Assembly (NCBI RefSeq): GCF_003369915.1
Contig: NC_046677.1
Location: 32,320,913 to 32,384,912, forward strand
Source of the DNA: Drosophila miranda
Lineage: Eukaryota; Arthropoda; Insecta; Diptera; Drosophilidae
Length of the DNA: 64,000 nucleotides
Direction: 5' to 3'
Position 1 is the first letter of the stretch; every line of letters begins with the position of its first letter. Position numbers and translations under genes: made by a program. Below, in pieces: positions 11,581 through 22,833 of the stretch. A model generated the notes under the pieces. The model was given only the letters and a program-made list of their open reading frames with translations. It was not told the origin of the DNA and did no database searches.

Positions 11581-11911
11581 CACAGGGTTAAACACAGAAA
11601 AAATACAAGTGTTTTTGTGCGATAAGTGAAAGTTATCGGCATTTTATTTTGAAAAATTCTAATTATTATCATACAGGTCTCAAAATTTACACATTAGGCA
11701 GTAAACTCAATCATACGCCTTTGTTAAGAATAAATTCTGTTCGATTTGTTTTTCTTTTTGTCCTCCCTACATTGTTTTTCTGATATTTTTGGTCTAAGAT
11801 GAAGTTTTCGTGCTGCCAGATCAAAAAAAAAAACATCACAATTGTTCGAGAGTCCCTAAAAACAGTATCATCCCTTGAAATATACAAAAAATTTCAACAA
11901 AAGACATTATA

Positions 11912-11919
11912 TATCGATA
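11912..11919. promoter_or_regulatory. DRE (TATCGATA)
   Basis: Third exact DRE in the same intergenic region, within the longer palindrome ATATCGATAT. Confidence 0.35.
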
Positions 11920-12596
11920 TAAATTCAATGTCCTCTTATATTGAATGCATGGAATGAATGACACATAGATATTGAACACAATGCATAAGCATCTGTGATA
12001 ACAAAGACATTTTAATTAGGCATCCACATGTTGATGTTACTGATTGTTGCTGATGCCATAGTTGCCGCTATTGATTGAGCAGCCTCTTGTAGTACTAGCT
12101 TTACACAATTCATCTCCCATCAGCACCTCGAGTGATATGAATGAAGCGTTCTATTTAGTCAGGGGGACTGAAGGGTGACCTGCTCGCCGAAACAAACAGA
12201 GCACCAGAAATAAAAAAATCATTTAAAATGTTGACACCTACGAAATACCCCGTACATATGTGACGAAATTATGAAGGTCCCTAAGCCGGTGCAAAAAGGT
12301 TCTTGATAGTTAGAGCGGTGGAAAACATTTCCTTATGGCTGTCACGTATACCCTGCGAGAACCAGGTATCATTCTATAAATGTTATCTGCTCCACTTGAG
12401 CCAATTTTTCGCCCAGAGCCGACCGCCGCTCGTTTAGTTAACAAATAATTTGACTACCACACATGCATTTAAGCTAAATAATGCTATAGGAACTACACAT
12501 AAAGAACCGAGAGTAGAAAGCACGTTGACTTCGCTCAGTCATTCCCATTTTTCAATCGTCATTGACTGAGAACGGAGCAGCACAAGCCGATCCGAC

Positions 12597-14019
12597 ATGG
12601 GAGAAGTTCCGAAAATTACGGATCTACACAAAGTGATCCAGCCTTATTTGCCAGAGGGAACCACGTTGGAGTCATATTCTAGCTGTTACTTGACCAAGCC
12701 TGGGGATAACTACGGCAGCGTGATGTTGGCTATTCAGGCACAAATCAAGGATACTGATATTGAAGTACGGGAGTTGCCGCTGATAGCCAAGCTTCCACCT
12801 GTCACCAACGAAATTTACTGGCAAATCTTTCAGCCCGAAAGAACCTGCATCACAGAAAATGCTGTCTATAAGTATTTAGCACCTGAGCTGGAAAAGCTCC
12901 AGCTTAAAGCTGGTGTCTTGCCCGCCGAACTCTTCGATGGCTTTCCCCGCTACTATGGATCCCGCATCTCTCTGAACGACAGAGCCACCAAGGTGGACCG
13001 GGACGCCGTACTTGTTCAGGAAAATTTAACAATTCGCGACTATAAGCCTGGGAACCGTCACAAGCCCTATGATCTGGCGCACACTGTGCTAATTCTCCAT
13101 TACTTGGCCCAGTATCACGCCCTTCCAATTGCCTTGCGGCTAAAAACCCCACAGATATATGAAGAGTATGTGCGGCCCTACTTTAAAAAATTCGACATGA
13201 ACCTTAATATATCAGCCGAAGAGAAAGATTTGATGAACAATGATATCCTAACTGACATCAAATCTGCGACCAATGGTGATGAAAGTGATGTCAAACGTGT
13301 CAAAGAGTTGCTAGACAAATTCGATGCGTTTCAAGCTGGCAAAGACGTGGAGGATGGTCCTTTCACTACGCTCGTGCACGGAGATTTGTGGATCAACAAT
13401 TTAATGGTGAAATATGGTAAGGTGCGAAAATTGTTTTGAAAGGATTAATTTTATAGCCAAATCCCTTCCAGACGATGACGGCGTTCCGGTCAAGCTAAAA
13501 ATTGTCGACTTCCAAATTGCACAATATGGGTCTTTGGTCCACGATATAATATTTTTACTATTCTCCAGTGTGGATACAAAGGTTTTGGATGAGAATTTCT
13601 ACAATCTGCTAAAAATTTATTACAATGCTTTTATTAAATCTTTGCGTGCAGTCGGTGTGGATACTAACAGCTATAGATACGAGACGTAAGTATTTTCCCA
13701 ACAGACAAGTCCAGATAAACTACTTACTCTGTAGATTCAAAACATCGTGATATGGTATATTTTACTTAACATCAAAACTCAAATTTGCATTCGCATTTCC
13801 ATTCTCAGATTCCTCGATGAAGTTCATAAACAAGCACACTTACAGCTTCCCCATGCCATTTTTATGATGAAAGTTATTTTGGCTGACAGCAGCAAGCTGC
13901 CAACAGACTACAAAGACGTGGACCTGACGGTGTTGACTAAGAACACTGGAGCTAAGGACATTGTAGCTAAGTTTGGCGAGATCTTGCGGTTGGGGAAAAA
14001 GTTTAATTTATTCTACTAA
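12597..14019 (+). CDS. Ecdysteroid-kinase-like (EcKL/CHK) protein A, 414 aa
   Basis: Exons 12597-13416, 13472-13685 and 13809-14019 join in frame (1245 nt). The protein kinase-like fold is shown by the catalytic motif LVHGDLWINN (HGDxW...N, phosphotransfer Asp and metal-binding Asn) and the following KIVDFQIAQY (DFQ metal site). Both match the insect EcKinase/CHK family, normally about 400-430 aa. Some members phosphorylate ecdysteroids and others are linked to detoxification; the substrate here is unknown. It is the first of a tandem pair with the gene at 14222 and has the same intron positions and phases. The D. melanogaster tandem genes CG31974/CG31975 are the likely counterparts, but I cannot assign which is which. 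Confidence 0.88.
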
Positions 14020-14064
14020 GTCACTACAGATATAATTATGCATATCGAAGTCATAACAATACCA

Positions 14065-14070
14065 AATAAA
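14065..14070 (+). terminator. Poly(A) signal of kinase-like gene A
   Basis: AATAAA about 45 nt after the stop codon and 150 nt before the next gene's ATG. Confidence 0.55.
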
Positions 14071-14221
14071 CATTTTGCTAAATCACGAGGCGACGACACC
14101 TTTCTCACACCTTTCTGTTATCAGAAATCTAATCAGTTAAGGCAAAGACCCCTTGAGATAGAAGCTCGCTCCGATCTTGCTGTCGTACATAACCAGAGTA
14201 CCAATTAAGTAGTGAAGCAGC

Positions 14222-15593
14222 ATGGACAGTTTACCAGATATTTGCAATCTTGGCCACGTGATCGAGCCCCACCTTTCCGGAGGAAGCCTTCGCAGCTACC
14301 AAACCAACAGTCTGACGCAACCGGGCGACAATTACGGCAGCGTTCTGCTATCAATACGCGCTCAGGTGCTTCGCCCAGATGGAGAGCTTTATGAAGAGAA
14401 TCTGGTGGCCAAAGTCCCACCTACAGATCCAAAATTCTGGCAATTCATTCAGCCGGAAAGGACTTGTCTCACTGAAAATGCAGTATATAAAATACTGGCG
14501 CCTGCCTTAGCCACACTACAGGAGGAGGCGGGAATCCCGCAGGCTGCCAACTTTGACGGATTCGCGCGATACTACGGCTCACGGACATCGCTTGATCCGA
14601 GCTGCCAGCTGGTGGACAAGCATGCCATATTGGTATTGGAAAATTTGCGAAGCAGCCACTACGTCCCAGGCCAGAGGCTGCAGCCCTACGATCTATCTCA
14701 CACATTGATGGCGCTTACATACATGGCCCAGTTTCATGCGCTTCCTCTTGCATTGCGGCTACTGAAGCCACATTTATTCCAGGAGCAGATTAAACCTTTC
14801 TTCGACAAATTCGATTGGCATGCGGCGGCGCCAGAGTCGAAGGCCATAATGAAAGCGGAGACACTAGAAGACATACGAAAAGCGACCAACAATAACGAGG
14901 AGTTGATATCCCGCGTTAAGCAATTGTCAGACGAGTTCTTCGACTTCCTTGCAGCTCCCTCAAACATGCCGGATGGACAATTCACTAGTATAATCCACTC
15001 GGACTTCTGGATTAACAATCTGATGTTCCAATACGGTCAGTCAGGCAGGAACCCCTCTTTTTAAAAGTACACAAGCATCTAATATACGTAGTTCTTTTTT
15101 CAGGCCCCTCTGGCACGCCCACTCACTTGAAAATAATCGACTTTCAAACAGCACAATACGATTCCGTTGTGCATGACATAATCTCGTTTCTGTTATCAAG
15201 CGTTGATATGCCTATCTTGGAGCTACACTTCGAACACATGTTGGAGGTCTACTACAAGGAATTTATAAGCTGTCTGGATCGAGTGGGGGCAGAGGTATCA
15301 GGATACAGCTACGAAGCGTAAGATAAGGGAATGAAGCCGTAAGAGATTGTGTTTAGTATTGTGTACCGCTGCTCCACAGATTTCGGGCGGAGGTGAAACG
15401 TGTTGCTTACATCCAGGTGCCCCATGCCATATTCATGACGCGATTTATCCTAGCCGAGAATGTGAATATGACCACCGAGCAAAAAGAACACCATCAGCTG
15501 GCCGAACTTCTGAAGAACACGGGCTCGGAGCGCATATGTCACAGACTGAACCAAATTCTAAGCATAGCACAGCAGCTCGATATATTGTACTAG
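14222..15593 (+). CDS. Ecdysteroid-kinase-like (EcKL/CHK) protein B, 413 aa
   Basis: Exons 14222-15035, 15104-15317 and 15380-15593 join in frame (1242 nt). The catalytic motif is IIHSDFWINN, with Ser replacing the Gly of the more usual HGD, followed by KIIDFQTAQY. The Asp and Asn needed for catalysis and metal binding are kept. It is the paralogue of the gene ending 14019: both share the PERTCxTENAVYK block, and intron positions and phases are identical (middle exon 214 nt in each). Only 202 nt separate the two genes, so it may have a compact promoter of its own. Substrate unknown. Confidence 0.88.
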
Positions 15594-15770
15594 ACTAATC
15601 AATGATGCTCCCTCGTAGTTATTATTGACTAAATTGACTAAATGACTGATTATAATGTGAATTTGATGGGGTAGCTAATTGTCACATTTTGCACTCGATA
15701 CAACTCATGTTTGTCAGTAGTCGAATACTCATTGGGCTCATTGTGTTTTATCGTTGGAAGCTCAGAGAAC

Positions 15771-16417
15771 ATGCGATTTGCTTGGAGCACTCTTGTGTGC
15801 ATCATCGCTTGGATAATGATGATGTTGACTGGCCACCTAGAAATCGAGAGCAAGGAGGTTTGTATTCGTGTGTCCTCACCAGCAGAAGTCTAACCATATC
15901 AGAACGCTCTCACTAGAACTGTTACAACGTGATTCTAACCTACGCAAACTGGACAGACGACCGTCCCCGGTTTGTAGTGAACATGACATTTTCGAACCAA
16001 ACTGGGATTGGCTCCCTTACCACAATCAACGAGGAGATCGCCTCGCCTGTGTCCCGAATCCTAATCGTTCAGCGCTCCAGCAAGGAGAAGCCCCGCACCA
16101 TATACAATGCCTCCACCAGATTGTGCGACTTGCAAAATGTTTTCAACTCGGTCCCGCTGTTCAAGCCCGTCAAGGACAACGTGCTGAAACAAAGTAACTA
16201 CTCACTCAGCTGTCCGCTCACCAAGGGAACCTACGCCATGAACAACATGCGTATCAATCCAAAGAACCCGCTCCTGGGCTTGCTCTATCAGCCGAAGCAC
16301 TCCTTCACGGTAAAGGGAGGACTATATGAGGAGCTGCCCCGCGGCCGGATAAGGCCGTTGTCTACTTATTTTATGGCGGGCAAGGTTATAAAAAAGTCCT
16401 GTGGTGCCAACGAATGA
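15771..16417 (+). CDS. Secreted DUF1091-family protein, 195 aa
   Basis: Exons 15771-15857 and 15917-16417 flank a 59 nt intron; the donor is GTTTGT and the acceptor CACTAG. The first 21 or so residues (RFAWSTLVCIIAWIMMMLTG) form a signal peptide. The mature part has several N-glycosylation sites (NWT, NMT, NQT, NAS, NYS), Cys at NCYNV, RLCDLQNVF and LSCPLTKG, and a terminal KKSCGANE. This Cys spacing and the CPLTKGxYxMxN motif fit the insect DUF1091 family (distantly MD-2/ML-like, includes CheB chemosensory proteins). The specific function is unknown. The alternative start at 15711 would destroy the signal peptide. Confidence 0.75.
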
Positions 16418-16447
16418 GTCGGCAGGAAGAACGTCTTGTCTCAGCAA

Positions 16448-16453
16448 AATAAA
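16448..16453 (+). terminator. Poly(A) signal of the DUF1091 gene
   Basis: AATAAA about 30 nt after the stop codon. Confidence 0.5.
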
Positions 16454-19400
16454 TCAGCATTCAACAAAAACACCTGTCCTGCTCTCGATTACCTCTTGTG
16501 GAACTTGTGAAAATGCATCGCTCCAGTTAATCAAGGAGATTGATGTCAATCACAAAAGGCCATGCTGACTGTGTGACAAATTACTTGGACGTACATTCTG
16601 TATACTGCTACATCCCCAAAAATATGCTTCCCCAAATTAACAAACCGATTCAATTTTATAATAATAAGTGATGAACAATAGTTGTTTAACAAAAAATAAA
16701 AATGATCAATACAAAATAAAAATTTAAAAATAAAGCAGTCGCCTACCTCCTTAAAAATTTACCTAATCCTAAAGAAAATATCTTCATTTATCGGGTAAAA
16801 TTATTTGTTCATTAAAAGTTCACATGAAAAAGCTTTTAAAACGGCAATAAACTGAAATAAAGGTCTGAAATTTCTCTTTTCGCCTATTTTGAAGGTTGGT
16901 TTGATTTAAAGTTTTTCTTTGGATCCTTGCTGCTTTGTAGCAACAGCTTTTAAAAAGGTTGATTCGCTTTTACATACGAGTCCTATTGTGCTTCCAAGCT
17001 AATTATCAGAAATCGTAGCGACCAAACCAATATGGAGCGAAAACTACTGCGAGTGCTCTTATAGGTCTTCGAAATAATTTTGGGATGCCTAATGAGCAAC
17101 TGGAGCAACAGGGAATGGAATGGGATGCAGTTGCTACAATTTCTGTGCTGGAGGGCTAAATTGAGGAGCTGGACTGATAAGTGAATGAACTCATGGACTT
17201 ACATATATGAGTGAATGTGTAATAATGAACTGTACGCAGAAACAAAGAAACAAAGTATCCCCAAAATTATTAATATGCACGTAGATAGGTTTAAAATGAG
17301 GTTAATTATATCTATCTGACTAGGAAACAAAGAAATGCCGATGACTGTGATGCGATGCTTGTGATGGTTCAGTTCAGTCAACTTTGGTATCATGTAAGAA
17401 TTCTGCAAGCTGCATAAACAACTCTCCAGTAAACAGATTGTCCACTTATCGCAAGTGCCATATCAGCTGGAAAGAAACAACAATCAAGCTCTTCGCAGAA
17501 GAAAGTGTATTTAAGCACAGCATAGATGAATTATCCAAAAATCCAAAAATTAATCCAAAATAGGACATCCGAATCAAAACACATAATTCGAAATTAAATT
17601 AAAGCGCAATGCCCGGGTCTGTGTCTGTGCCCGTCATCGCTTCTGCTTTTGGTGATTGCCTCGGTGAACTTTGTTTCGTTCAATGCGCCAAGCCAATCAG
17701 CTGAAGAACAAGATCACTTGGCGGACGCGTGCGTGGTGCTGATGACGCAAAGATTTCCACTCGCGTGTGCTGCGCAGACAGAGAAAGTAACGACGAGCAC
17801 GAATGCAATAAATAAATCAGGGAAGAACGCTTTTCTCAGATTTTTAAATTTTTCGTAGGACAAGAGGGGTATTGAATTGTACCGGGGAAAAAGAAAACAA
17901 AATAGGAAACGGACAGGGACAGGGAGCAGAGCCTAAAAATTTTCGATTCGCTAGCCATTCCAGAAGACTATATGACGTGAGGTTCTATAGAGCGCTACAG
18001 ATTAAATATAGCCCCACACATCACGACCAAAATATTACGAATGGCGTGAGCAGTGTGAAATTAGATAAATAGGCCAGATAAAAAGTTATATACAAAGCAA
18101 CTAATCGTGCGGCCGTCTGCTTTAGCGGAAGACCACGCAATATCGACATCCACCGCAGATAAGGACGAAGACTCGTCTTAGAGAAACAAACCATTCCTAA
18201 AAAAATGGCACTCTTCCCAGGTGTTGCATAAACACGATACGTGAGAAATTTATTTTTGCACATCAGTCGCAGGATATGCCATTCCACTCGAGTGACAAGT
18301 CACACTGCGATTCCATAATCAAACTGTGACACTGCGCTACTGCCATATATTTTTCATCGAGTAATCAAATATGAGGGGCTATTAGTAGTCCTATAAACGG
18401 TAATCTCAACGAGCAGTTGGTACAAAACCAATTGAAACAATAAACCCAACGCAGCCCCCAGCAACGATCGCAACACCTGCACCTCCATAAACAGGTTTTG
18501 GGTGTTTTGCTTTTGATTTTTCCTTTATTTTATTGTTTTTACTGCTTTTACTGTTTTTATTACTCTGTCTGTGACGTAGCCGACGCTATACACTGTAGCT
18601 GTAGATCTGGTGTTATCAGTAGTTCGTATTTTATTCCGCATCATCCTGCTCTACCCAAAAGGGCCTATATAAGTTTCTTGACCCAGTTTCGGCTTCGCTT
18701 TTTGCCATTCGATGCTGGCGTTAGAGAGTCGATCACATATGCATACATATAGTACACACTGAAAATTAATGGGGGTTAAAGTTCTCATATTTCTGGCCTC
18801 CGCTGTTCAGGAGCAGGTCGATCAGTAACACATCACGCACCATGGCCGTGCGCCAAAATTTTTTAAATTTATATTTATTTGTTCGAACACGTACATATGT
18901 ACATATAGGTATAAATGTGCGTATGTGTATAAAAGAACAGTTGTCTTCTCTGCATACAGAACAGGGACATCGATTACATCAATTAAATTTCAGAAGTAAT
19001 TCCCTTGCCAATGCGGCAATGTTTTTATTTCCACCATGATTTATAACCATTTGATAACGCGACCACTGATAACCAACCACGCCAAAACAGATAGTAACAA
19101 GTGCTGGTCAGACTTGTGCAGGCGGAAGGAGCATCTTATCAGCTGTTTCGGACTTTAAACGCCGTACAAATGAACTGAATGTTCAAATTATGTTTCATTG
19201 CTTAATAAACCGCCCACAGCCAATGTCTTTTGCTCAAATAATCTCGTTCAGCAGTAGGCCTAAAAATGAAATATGTATTGCCGACTAAAACATTTGCAAT
19301 GTAGAAATGCAATGTACTTTTGAAAATGTATATTTATAAAGATGTACAAATGTATTTCTTTAGTCCTTATCACAGAAAAGCCGACGATAAGATTGTGGAC

Positions 19401-21630
19401 ATTGAAAATACATTTCTGTTCCTTTATTTTGTTCAGCACCAAAACACTTTTCAGCTTATCATTTGATATTATGCAAATGGGCATACAGAAGGAATTGGTT
19501 AGGCAGCTGAGCATAACTGGATATCCACAGATATCTACTGCATTGTAAGATGTTGACATCTCGAAACTCGTTCCATGAATTTAGATGAACTTCATTAACG
19601 ATCTTGCTATGGATTTCGGTGCGGAACTCTCAAGTTCTGCGTTCATAACAAGCCTTAGTCTTGATTATGATTGTTTATGGGAATCTACAGTCTTATATCT
19701 ACACACACACACACTCACACATAACGCTGCAACAGCAAACGGGTCTATGAGGTTAAGTGCTTGGCCAAAGGAATGTTTCCGGCCTCATAGAGTATATAGA
19801 CCCCAAATTGCACGGGTTATCTGCCCTGCTAGGCAATATGGTTTTCATATATTGGAATCTCTGAACCTAGCACACTCAACTCAGTTGCAGTGCTTTCTCT
19901 GGCTCTGGCAAACTGATAATATGGTGTGTGTGTGTGTGTATTCAGTATTATGATGAACAAACCGCCTTATCTTTTGCGAGCTTGCGGCCCGGTCCCATTA
20001 CAGTTACATGTCCCGTAATCCGCGGGCAGAGTTTTACCAAGGGCATCAGAGCCAGCCCCGACAAACAAGGCGAAACGCGCACTGCAATATGTGAATGTGA
20101 ACAACGAGTACGAAAACACACAGAACGGTTGGTATAAAGGTGATGCAAGGGCCACAAGTGGCGGCAGTCCAAGGCAAGGCATGAAATCCACATGGTAACG
20201 TGGGGCGGAGGCAGAGTCGGGGTGAATAAGCACCCTTTAGAAACGATTAAGGCCACCCCTCTAGGGTCAATCAATATTTGATTGTCATGCGTTAAGGTGC
20301 CCTGTCATCAGCAAAATGCACTCGAAGTCCACATTATCAGCTGTGTGTATGCATCGCCAATATACTGCATGTACTAGATGCAGTATACATGCAAACTACT
20401 GCATGTTTTCTCGTATGTATTTATAATTTCATATCGAAACGCAGGCACTCGATCTTCAGAACTTTCAGTGTCAGCCCATGCGACTCATTTTAAGGTATTG
20501 GTGGGAAAACTTTCCATTTAAATATATACATACAAGGTATTGCTTTAGTTTTACGTTCGTTCCCCTCGTGCTACTTATGCAAACCAGCCGTTCTATACAT
20601 ACATATGTATATGTATTCCTCCACTGCTTCTCACAACAATTACAGCGTGTCGCTTTTGAGAGCTCGCCAGAATAGAATGAAAATAAATTAGACATTTAGT
20701 AATGGGTATTTTGTTTACAACTTTGTGCTTTTTACTTGAAATGTTTATATGAATTGCATTGGAATTCTTGATTCTTCAATGTGCTTGTACTAGAGATACA
20801 TAAATACATATAGAATGTTGTACAATGCAATGCTGGCAAACAGTGAAGATCGACAAGTCTGAAGTGTCTTGTGTACGATATTGTATATATTTTCAATAAA
20901 ATTGTTTTCAACAGGTTCTACTCAACAACAAACACTACACTACAAACAATATTCATTTATGCATAACTTATGCATGTATGTGAGGATATGCAAGTGGTTA
21001 ATCAATATAATATTTGTCTAATTTTCTGATACTCATTTCATCGAACTTTCATTTTCGCAGGGGTATTGAGGAATTCCTGGCAGGCAAATCAACAAATAAA
21101 CAACTCAAAAGATTGCACAAAACACTTGCATGGAACTTGCAATTACAAATAATACTGGACCGAACATCATGGAGATGTTCAAAACCAATTGTTTCTCTCT
21201 TCGTTTATATGTACAGATGTGCATATGAACGTTTTGCATAAACGTAATTTTAAAATTAATTTATTAATTAGTTTAAAGCAAGGATAAAGTTTACATTATT
21301 TGTAAAAATATTAATGGCAGAATATTTTCAAAATCTCGGGCTCTCTTCATTAGTTCACGCTCAGGTTCACTTTTTCAGTTTTTGTTTCTGTTCTGTTTCC
21401 CTCCTACACTTCTTAAATGCTAACCACACGCTACTCGTGCTCTCTGCTTTTTGTCTTTTTCACACAAGCAAAATTATATTTGCTCCACTCAAAATCGAAA
21501 ATTAGCCAAATTATCAGCCAAACCACACGGTTCGGCCCCGGTCTGCTCCAAAGTTCAATTATATGCTATGTACAAGAAAATTTTACGCCCACCAGCAGCC
21601 TACAGCCTACACACTCTCTCCCCCTCTCTT
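16454..21630. other. 5.2 kb intergenic region, no supported gene
   Basis: Only short, unconserved-looking frames occur here. Visible elements are (CA)n at about 19702-19723, (GT)n at 19924-19940, a perfect 10 bp hairpin at 20361-20387, and TACATATG-type microsatellites. The right end (about 21250-21630) probably carries the Gs1 3' UTR. Confidence 0.5.
20361..20387. repeat. Perfect 10 bp inverted repeat, 7 nt loop
   Basis: TATACTGCAT, spacer GTACTAG, then ATGCAGTATA. The two arms are exact reverse complements. There is no T-tract or neighbouring gene that would give it a clear role. Confidence 0.7.
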
Positions 21631-22833
21631 CTACTCGTTCAGCAGGCAAGTGCGCACCAGGGCGCCACACACGGCGTACGGGTCGCAGTTGGAGCTTGGG
21701 CGACGATCCTCGAAGTAACCCTTGCCAGCTGTCGCAACGCCGCGCGGAACCCGCACACTGACGGCACGGTTGGCCACGCCCCACGAGAATTTGTCGATGC
21801 TGGAAGTCTCCAGGCGGCCGACCAGGCGCCGTTCGTTGTCCTTGCCTTCCTTGGGGTCGTACGCCTTGATGTGGCGCTCATGCTGCTTGCTCAACTTCTC
21901 GATGGCCGCCTCGATGGCCTTGATTCCGCCGTCAGCGCGCATTGCCTTGGTGGAGAAGTTCGTGTGGGCGCCAGCCCCATTCCACTGGCCCTCCATTGGC
22001 TTGGGGTCAAAGGTGACAACCACGCCGTACTCTTCGGCAATACGCTGCAGGATGTAGCGCGAGACCCAGAGATCATCGCTGGCCTTCAGGCCGTTGCTGG
22101 GACCCACCTGATACTCCCACTGGGCGGGCATCACCTCAGCGTTGGTGCCGGCAAAGTCAATGCCTGCGTACAAGCAGGCCACGGTGTGGGCTTCCACGAG
22201 ATCTCGAGCGTACACACGGTCGGCACCAACGCCGCAGTAGTAGGGTCCTTGGGGTGCTGGAAAACCGTTGTCGGGCCAACCGAAAGGACGACCATCCACA
22301 TCAAGCAGCGTATATTCCTGTTCAATTCCAAACCAAGGCTCCTGGTCCCCAATCTTGTCAACGGCTGCCTGGAAGGCTGCGCGTTTGTTGGAGGGTGTGG
22401 GCTTGCCATCGGCGCTGTAGGTGTCGCACAGGACAATGACATCGTTCCTGCCCGGCTTGAAGGGATCTCGGTAGATGGCACGCGGCTTGAGAGTAGTGTC
22501 CGAATTCTCGCCATGTGCCTGATAGGTCGAGCTGCCATCGTACTGCCAGTCGGGCAGGTCCTCCACGGAACTTGGAACTTTGTCCAGGACGCGGTCCTTC
22601 AGGCGAATGTTCTCGCCGGTGCCGTCAATCCAGAGGTAGGTGGCTTGCACTCGATTGGCAGGCGTCTCTAGATTACGATATCGCTGCAGGATGCTCTTGT
22701 CCAGGGCCGTGTTCGGGGAATTCACCAGGAACGTGGACCACGCTGTTTTTGATGTGCGGAATAGACGGAGCTGCTGTGTTGCGGGAGCAACAAGCTCCTT
22801 TTTCAGGAAGAGTCCGGCCACGCGGAATGCCAT
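21631..22833 (-). CDS. Gs1: Glutamine synthetase 1, mitochondrial, 400 aa
   Basis: Intronless CDS; the start is the ATG at 22833 (MAFRVAGLF), chosen over the longer open frame because upstream codons are UTR-like. It makes glutamine from glutamate, ammonia and ATP. The first ~30 residues are basic and hydrophobic with no acidic residue before KKE ([18 protein letters not shown]), fitting a mitochondrial presequence. Conserved GS blocks follow: YDGSSTYQA (N-terminal substrate loop), [11 protein letters not shown] (metal-binding Glu), [24 protein letters not shown] (ATP/metal), [10 protein letters not shown] and [13 protein letters not shown] (Glu flap and glutamate-binding Arg region). Length matches the fly mitochondrial enzyme (about 400 aa). 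This is a eukaryotic type II GS. Confidence 0.95.
   Translation of the reverse strand: MAFRVAGLFLKKELVAPATQQLRLFRTSKTAWSTFLVNSPNTALDKSILQRYRNLETPANRVQATYLWIDGTGENIRLKDRVLDKVPSSVEDLPDWQYDGSSTYQAHGENSDTTLKPRAIYRDPFKPGRNDVIVLCDTYSADGKPTPSNKRAAFQAAVDKIGDQEPWFGIEQEYTLLDVDGRPFGWPDNGFPAPQGPYYCGVGADRVYARDLVEAHTVACLYAGIDFAGTNAEVMPAQWEYQVGPSNGLKASDDLWVSRYILQRIAEEYGVVVTFDPKPMEGQWNGAGAHTNFSTKAMRADGGIKAIEAAIEKLSKQHERHIKAYDPKEGKDNERRLVGRLETSSIDKFSWGVANRAVSVRVPRGVATAGKGYFEDRRPSSNCDPYAVCGALVRTCLLNE

Larger units (their letters stand above)
11299..12596. other. Divergent intergenic region, RBM7-like to kinase-like gene
   Basis: This 1.3 kb AT-rich stretch holds three DRE sites and no supported ORF. The last ~150 bp are probably 5' UTR and promoter of the kinase-like gene. 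Confidence 0.5.

Noticed and set aside
16454-21630. Searched for a hidden gene or novel system in the long gene-poor interval
   Set aside because: Only short frames, microsatellites and one hairpin; nothing with coding or RNA structure support.
21451-22671. 406-codon plus-strand ORF
   Set aside because: It is the antisense shadow of the conserved Gs1 coding frame.
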